Shown: positions 62,768-64,000 of the stretch, one piece after another | Layout of the letters: every line of letters begins with the position of its first letter | Position numbering within the stretch: position 1 is the first letter of the stretch | Assembly: GCF_025642975.1 (NCBI RefSeq) | Contig: NZ_JANZKJ010000009.1 | Span: 1-64,000, forward strand | Reading direction: 5' to 3' | From: Pseudomonas sp. RIT-PI-S | GTDB lineage: Bacteria; Pseudomonadota; Gammaproteobacteria; Pseudomonadales; Pseudomonadaceae | Length of the DNA: 64,000 nt | Position numbers and translations under genes: made by a program | Notes under the pieces: model-generated | The model's database searches: none | What the model was told of the DNA's origin: nothing | What the model saw: the letters and a program-made list of their open reading frames with translations, nothing else

Positions 62768-63729
62768 ACGTGGCGCAAGGCTTCGCCCCTGCCGAACAGC
62801 GCGAGGAGGGCGCCGCGTTGCTCGCCCTGGGCCGCTGGTTGGCCCAGCAGGGCTATCAGTTCATCACGCCCACGCCACTGACCCATCAACGCAACCTGGA
62901 CCGCCACCCTGGCCCCGCCGCCGACCTGCGCGATGCCTTCGGCTGGAACCGGCCCTTTGCGGCCGAGCTATTGCCGGCGCCGTTGCTCGAGGCATTGCAG
63001 GAGGCCGGGGTGGTGGTGGCGGAGACGCCCGGTTTCTGGCGCAGCGAACTGCGGTGTTCGAGCTTGGGCAACGAGCGGCTGCTGCACTCCGGCTATCCCA
63101 CCGACGCGGCGGACGCGGTGTTCTTCGGCCCGGATACCTACCGGTTCGCCCGCGCCATCGGCCAGCACCTGCTGCAGCGCCCCGCAGCGCCGGCGCGCGC
63201 GGTGGACATCGGCTGCGGCAGCGGTGCCGGCGCCCTGGTGATCGCCAAGGCCTGCCCACACGCCGAGGTGTGGGGCACCGATATCAACCCCCACGCGCTG
63301 GCCCTGACCCGGGTCAACGCGGAACTCGCTGGCGCCGGCAACCTGCGCGGGCAGGCGAGCGACGTGCTGCGTGACTTGCCCGGCGCCTTCGACCTGATCG
63401 TCGCCAACCCGCCTTACATGCAGGACCCGAAGGGCCGCGCCTACCGCGACGGCGGCAGCGGCCTGGGCAGCGGGTTGTCCTTGCGCATCCTCAGCGAAGC
63501 CCTTCCGCGGCTCGCCCCCGGCGGAACGCTGCTGCTGTACACCGGCGTTGCAATCGTGGGCGGGGAAGACCCGTTCCTGACCGGTGCCAGGGACGTGCTC
63601 GAAGGTTTCGAAGGCCAGTGGCGTTACGCGGAAATAGACCCCGACGTGTTCGGCGAAGACCTGGTGCTGCCAGGGTATGCCAGCGCCGAGCGTATCGCCG
63701 TGGTAGTGCTGGAAGCCACGCGCGCGTAG
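62764..63729 (+). CDS. Class I SAM-dependent methyltransferase (PrmC/HemK-like NPPY)
   Basis: The 321-residue protein has SAM motif I VDIGCGSGAGALVIAKA (147-163), an acidic TDINP, and the NPPY active-site motif VANPPYMQD (213-221), as in methyltransferases acting on glutamine or amine nitrogens. An N-terminal 120-residue part is extra compared with PrmC. The start is GTG at 62764, overlapping the diiron gene stop in GTGA, so the two are coupled. The substrate is unknown and may be the diiron enzyme's product. Confidence 0.85.
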   Translation: MNVAQGFAPAEQREEGAALLALGRWLAQQGYQFITPTPLTHQRNLDRHPGPAADLRDAFGWNRPFAAELLPAPLLEALQEAGVVVAETPGFWRSELRCSSLGNERLLHSGYPTDAADAVFFGPDTYRFARAIGQHLLQRPAAPARAVDIGCGSGAGALVIAKACPHAEVWGTDINPHALALTRVNAELAGAGNLRGQASDVLRDLPGAFDLIVANPPYMQDPKGRAYRDGGSGLGSGLSLRILSEALPRLAPGGTLLLYTGVAIVGGEDPFLTGARDVLEGFEGQWRYAEIDPDVFGEDLVLPGYASAERIAVVVLEATRA

Positions 63730-63744
63730 GCTTCGCATCCGCTC

Positions 63745-64000
63745 TGTGGGACCGGGCGAAGTCCGGGAACCCTGTCTGCCGAAGTCAGCGGCTAAGCCCA
63801 CGTTCGCCAGCGTTGCTGGCTCCTACAGGGTTCAGGCGCCTGATTTGGCAGCTGGGTGTGCTGGATTCAGCGATAAGCTGCCGCCACCCGCCTTGTGGGA
63901 CCGGGCGAAGCCCGGGAACCCTGTCTGCCGAAGTCAGCGTGTAAGCCCAGGCTCGCCAGCTCTGCTGGCTCCTACAGGGTTCAGGCGCCTGATTTGGCAG
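63745..64000. repeat. Two 107-base direct repeats at the window end
   Basis: Copies at 63745-63851 and 63894-64000 are nearly identical, with a 42-base spacer; the second ends exactly at the window edge, so the array may continue. Each carries GGGACCGGGCGAAG.CCGGG and CTGGCTCCTACAGGGTTCAGG, resembling Pseudomonas REP elements. No gene lies in 63730-64000. Confidence 0.88.

Overview
The window is GC-rich, gene-dense chromosomal DNA from a Pseudomonas (Gammaproteobacteria). The evidence is a TonB-ExbB-ExbD system, many paired LysR/AraC regulators, an AlgE-type alginate porin, a FisR-controlled sulfide oxidation operon, and Pseudomonas-style REP palindromes built on GTGGGAGCGG and GTAGGAGC cores. 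I see no phage, transposase, CRISPR array, rRNA or tRNA. This looks like accessory chromosome rich in transport, regulation and secreted proteins.

Layout. 1-1586: C-terminal end of tonB, then exbB and exbD. 1675-9000: single metabolic and housekeeping genes (LysE exporter, nitrilase, RtcB RNA ligase, a MerR/membrane-protein divergent pair, an AraC/SDR divergent pair). 9076-14198: a chemoreceptor, then a minus-strand group of ester cyclase, GlxA-type regulator, isochorismatase-like hydrolase and a DUF1989 protein. 14526-22048: PL7 alginate lyase, GNAT, MFS, DJ-1-like, VOC and DCC proteins, SDR/AraC, and a LysR. 22100-26598 (minus strand): a histidine-rich leader peptide and terminator (attenuator), a frameshifted stand-alone histidyl-tRNA-synthetase core, a LeuC/LeuD-like hydro-lyase and a 2-hydroxycarboxylate transporter. 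26685-28133: a beta-CASP metallo-beta-lactamase protein. 28244-28815: a ~203-bp tandem array. 28854-35550: two outward-facing paralogous secreted proteins, each with six delta-60 repeats followed by RTX R-modules, around small genes and a LysR remnant. 36069-36823: a 252-bp tandem array that has copied the 3' end of the next gene.

36787-47849 is a sulfur-scavenging cluster: ABC ATPase, a fused double permease, two paralogous LysR regulators, a Cys-type sulfatase, a periplasmic binding protein, a TonB receptor and an arylsulfate sulfotransferase. A plausible reading is that sulfate esters or sulfonates enter through the TonB receptor and ABC importer and are desulfated for sulfur. 47925-53046 holds a cyclodeaminase-like protein, an orphan AlgE alginate export porin and a large protein like the Azotobacter AlgE mannuronan epimerases that has lost most of the catalytic residues. 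56107-60506 is a complete sulfide oxidation unit (sulfite exporter, sulfide:quinone reductase, persulfide dioxygenase) divergent from fisR, with a sigma-54 promoter and TGGCAG-type repeats between them. 61352-63729 pairs a heme-oxygenase-like diiron protein with an overlapping methyltransferase.

The strongest unusual observations are the his-type attenuator driving a HisRS-core paralogue, the catalytically depleted epimerase-like protein next to an orphan alginate porin, the six-repeat delta-60/RTX paralogue pair, and the diiron/methyltransferase pair. Family assignments are from recognition of the translated sequences; no database search was run.
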